From: CALCTE01 sp045585835 | GTDB lineage: Bacteria; Bacillota; Clostridia; Oscillospirales; CAG-272 | DNA: 13,254 nucleotides | Assembly (NCBI GenBank): GCA_045585835.1 | Contig: JAZMZG010000021.1 | Span: forward strand, 1-13,254 | Direction: 5' to 3' | Part shown: piece after piece, positions 12,967 through 13,254 of the stretch | Position numbering within the stretch: position 1 is the first letter of the stretch | Layout of the letters: each line of letters starts with the position of its first letter | Position numbers and translations under genes: made by a program | The notes under the pieces: model-generated | Seen by the model: only the letters and a program-made list of their open reading frames with translations | The model's database searches: none | What the model was told of the DNA's origin: nothing

Positions 12967-13254
12967 ATGAAAAGAATTTTAGTATTTATTTTGACATTTT
13001 GCATTATAGCAACGGTTTTGCCTAAGAATTTGACTGTGAGTGCGCAAACAGATACGACCGCAACGATGTCAAGCGCAACTGTAGGGCGCGGCGATATAGT
13101 AGTTCTTACTATCACGCTTGCGAATGCACCCCAGACGGACGTTATGGCATTCGGCCTCACACTTCCCGAAGGAATTGATTTGGTCAACAACATAGTTGAC
13201 AACCCTAACTATGATCCCGAAGATCCCGATGAAGAGGATGATCCCACCATCGAC
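12967..13254 (+). CDS. Secreted protein with cohesin-like N-terminal domain (partial, runs off window)
   Basis: An open frame of 96 codons continues past the window end. It begins with a Sec signal peptide: MKR, a hydrophobic core (about 4-18), and a likely cut after VSA (residue 26). The mature part begins QTDTTATMSSATVGRGDIVVLTITLANAPQTDVMAFGLTLPEGIDLV, which has the beta-strand pattern of cohesin-like domains: a V-x-x-GD-x-V start, a TITLAN strand, and an FGLTLP strand. From residue 79 it becomes very acidic (NYDPEDPDEEDDPTID), either a loop insertion or the start of a linker. True cohesins bind dockerins in cellulosomes, but cohesin-like folds also occur in other surface proteins, so function is open. 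AAAAGGAG precedes the ATG by six bases. It is divergent from the XRE gene and shares its operator region. Confidence 0.75.
   Translation, partial: MKRILVFILTFCIIATVLPKNLTVSAQTDTTATMSSATVGRGDIVVLTITLANAPQTDVMAFGLTLPEGIDLVNNIVDNPNYDPEDPDEEDDPTID

Noticed and set aside
12876..13202. 108-codon minus-strand frame over the XRE/cohesin-like intergenic region
   Set aside because: It overlaps the divergent promoters and lies antisense to a frame with a signal peptide and ribosome binding site.
1..13254. tRNA, rRNA, CRISPR array, transposase, integrase or toxin-antitoxin pair
   Set aside because: Both strands were read for these. No cloverleaf, rRNA-like segment, spaced repeat array or mobile-element gene was found, and the XRE gene has no toxin-like gene next to it.

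Overview
The window is a 13.3 kb chromosomal segment of a spore-forming, low-to-moderate GC Firmicute, most likely an uncultured or gut-type member of the Clostridia. The evidence is: separate secD and secF genes, a SpoIIQ-like forespore protein with a sigma-F-type promoter, the short eukaryote-like form of prolyl-tRNA synthetase, ribonuclease Y, strong AGGAGG ribosome binding sites, and sigma-A promoters close to TTGACA-N17-TATAAT. No tRNA, rRNA, CRISPR array, intact insertion sequence or prophage gene was seen. Most of the window is housekeeping DNA. The accessory-looking part is the last 800 bases.

Layout. Bases 1-2663 (+) hold an MBOAT O-acyltransferase and a DHHW/AlgX-like partner, an export-and-acylation pair for a surface polymer, preceded by what may be the last codons of another gene of the same operon. 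A lone TrmH/SpoU-type RNA methyltransferase (2700-3521, -) shares a bidirectional terminator with them. secD-secF (3707-5910, +) encode the proton-driven accessory of the Sec translocase. On the minus strand, yqeG and an M24 aminopeptidase-P-like gene form a two-gene operon with a 4-base overlap (7578-5996). proS (7706-9145, +) is monocistronic with a very short leader. The SpoIIQ-like gene (10004-9198, -) faces it. After a 386-base AT-rich divergent intergenic region come rny (10391-11974, +) and a small TTG-started four-helix membrane protein (11987-12445).

From 12446 on, the style changes. Two hairpin terminators flank a short intergenic block with a heptamer tandem repeat and a GC-rich hairpin, which looks like debris of a dispersed repeat. 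Then a 78-residue XRE/Cro-type regulator (12848-12612, -) is divergent from a secreted protein gene with a cohesin-like N-terminus that runs off the window (12967 onward). Between them lies a perfect palindrome, TGTCTA-N6-TAGACA, whose arms sit at the -35 position of both divergent promoters. A near copy covers the regulator's own start codon. This looks like a compact repressor switch and is the best candidate here for an undescribed regulated system.

How the genes relate. Several encode cell-envelope functions (surface polymer acylation, Sec export, SpoIIQ-like forespore protein, secreted cohesin-like protein), but they lie in separate transcription units bounded by five clear hairpin terminators. 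No single pathway joins them. Other points of note: SecF lacks an otherwise conserved membrane aspartate, the SpoIIQ-like protein keeps its zinc ligands but has Asn in place of one catalytic His, the secD promoter carries a 12-base tandem duplication that doubles its -10 box, and the rny leader has two possible promoters with a hairpin plus U-tract between them. All assignments rest on reading the sequence; no database search was run.
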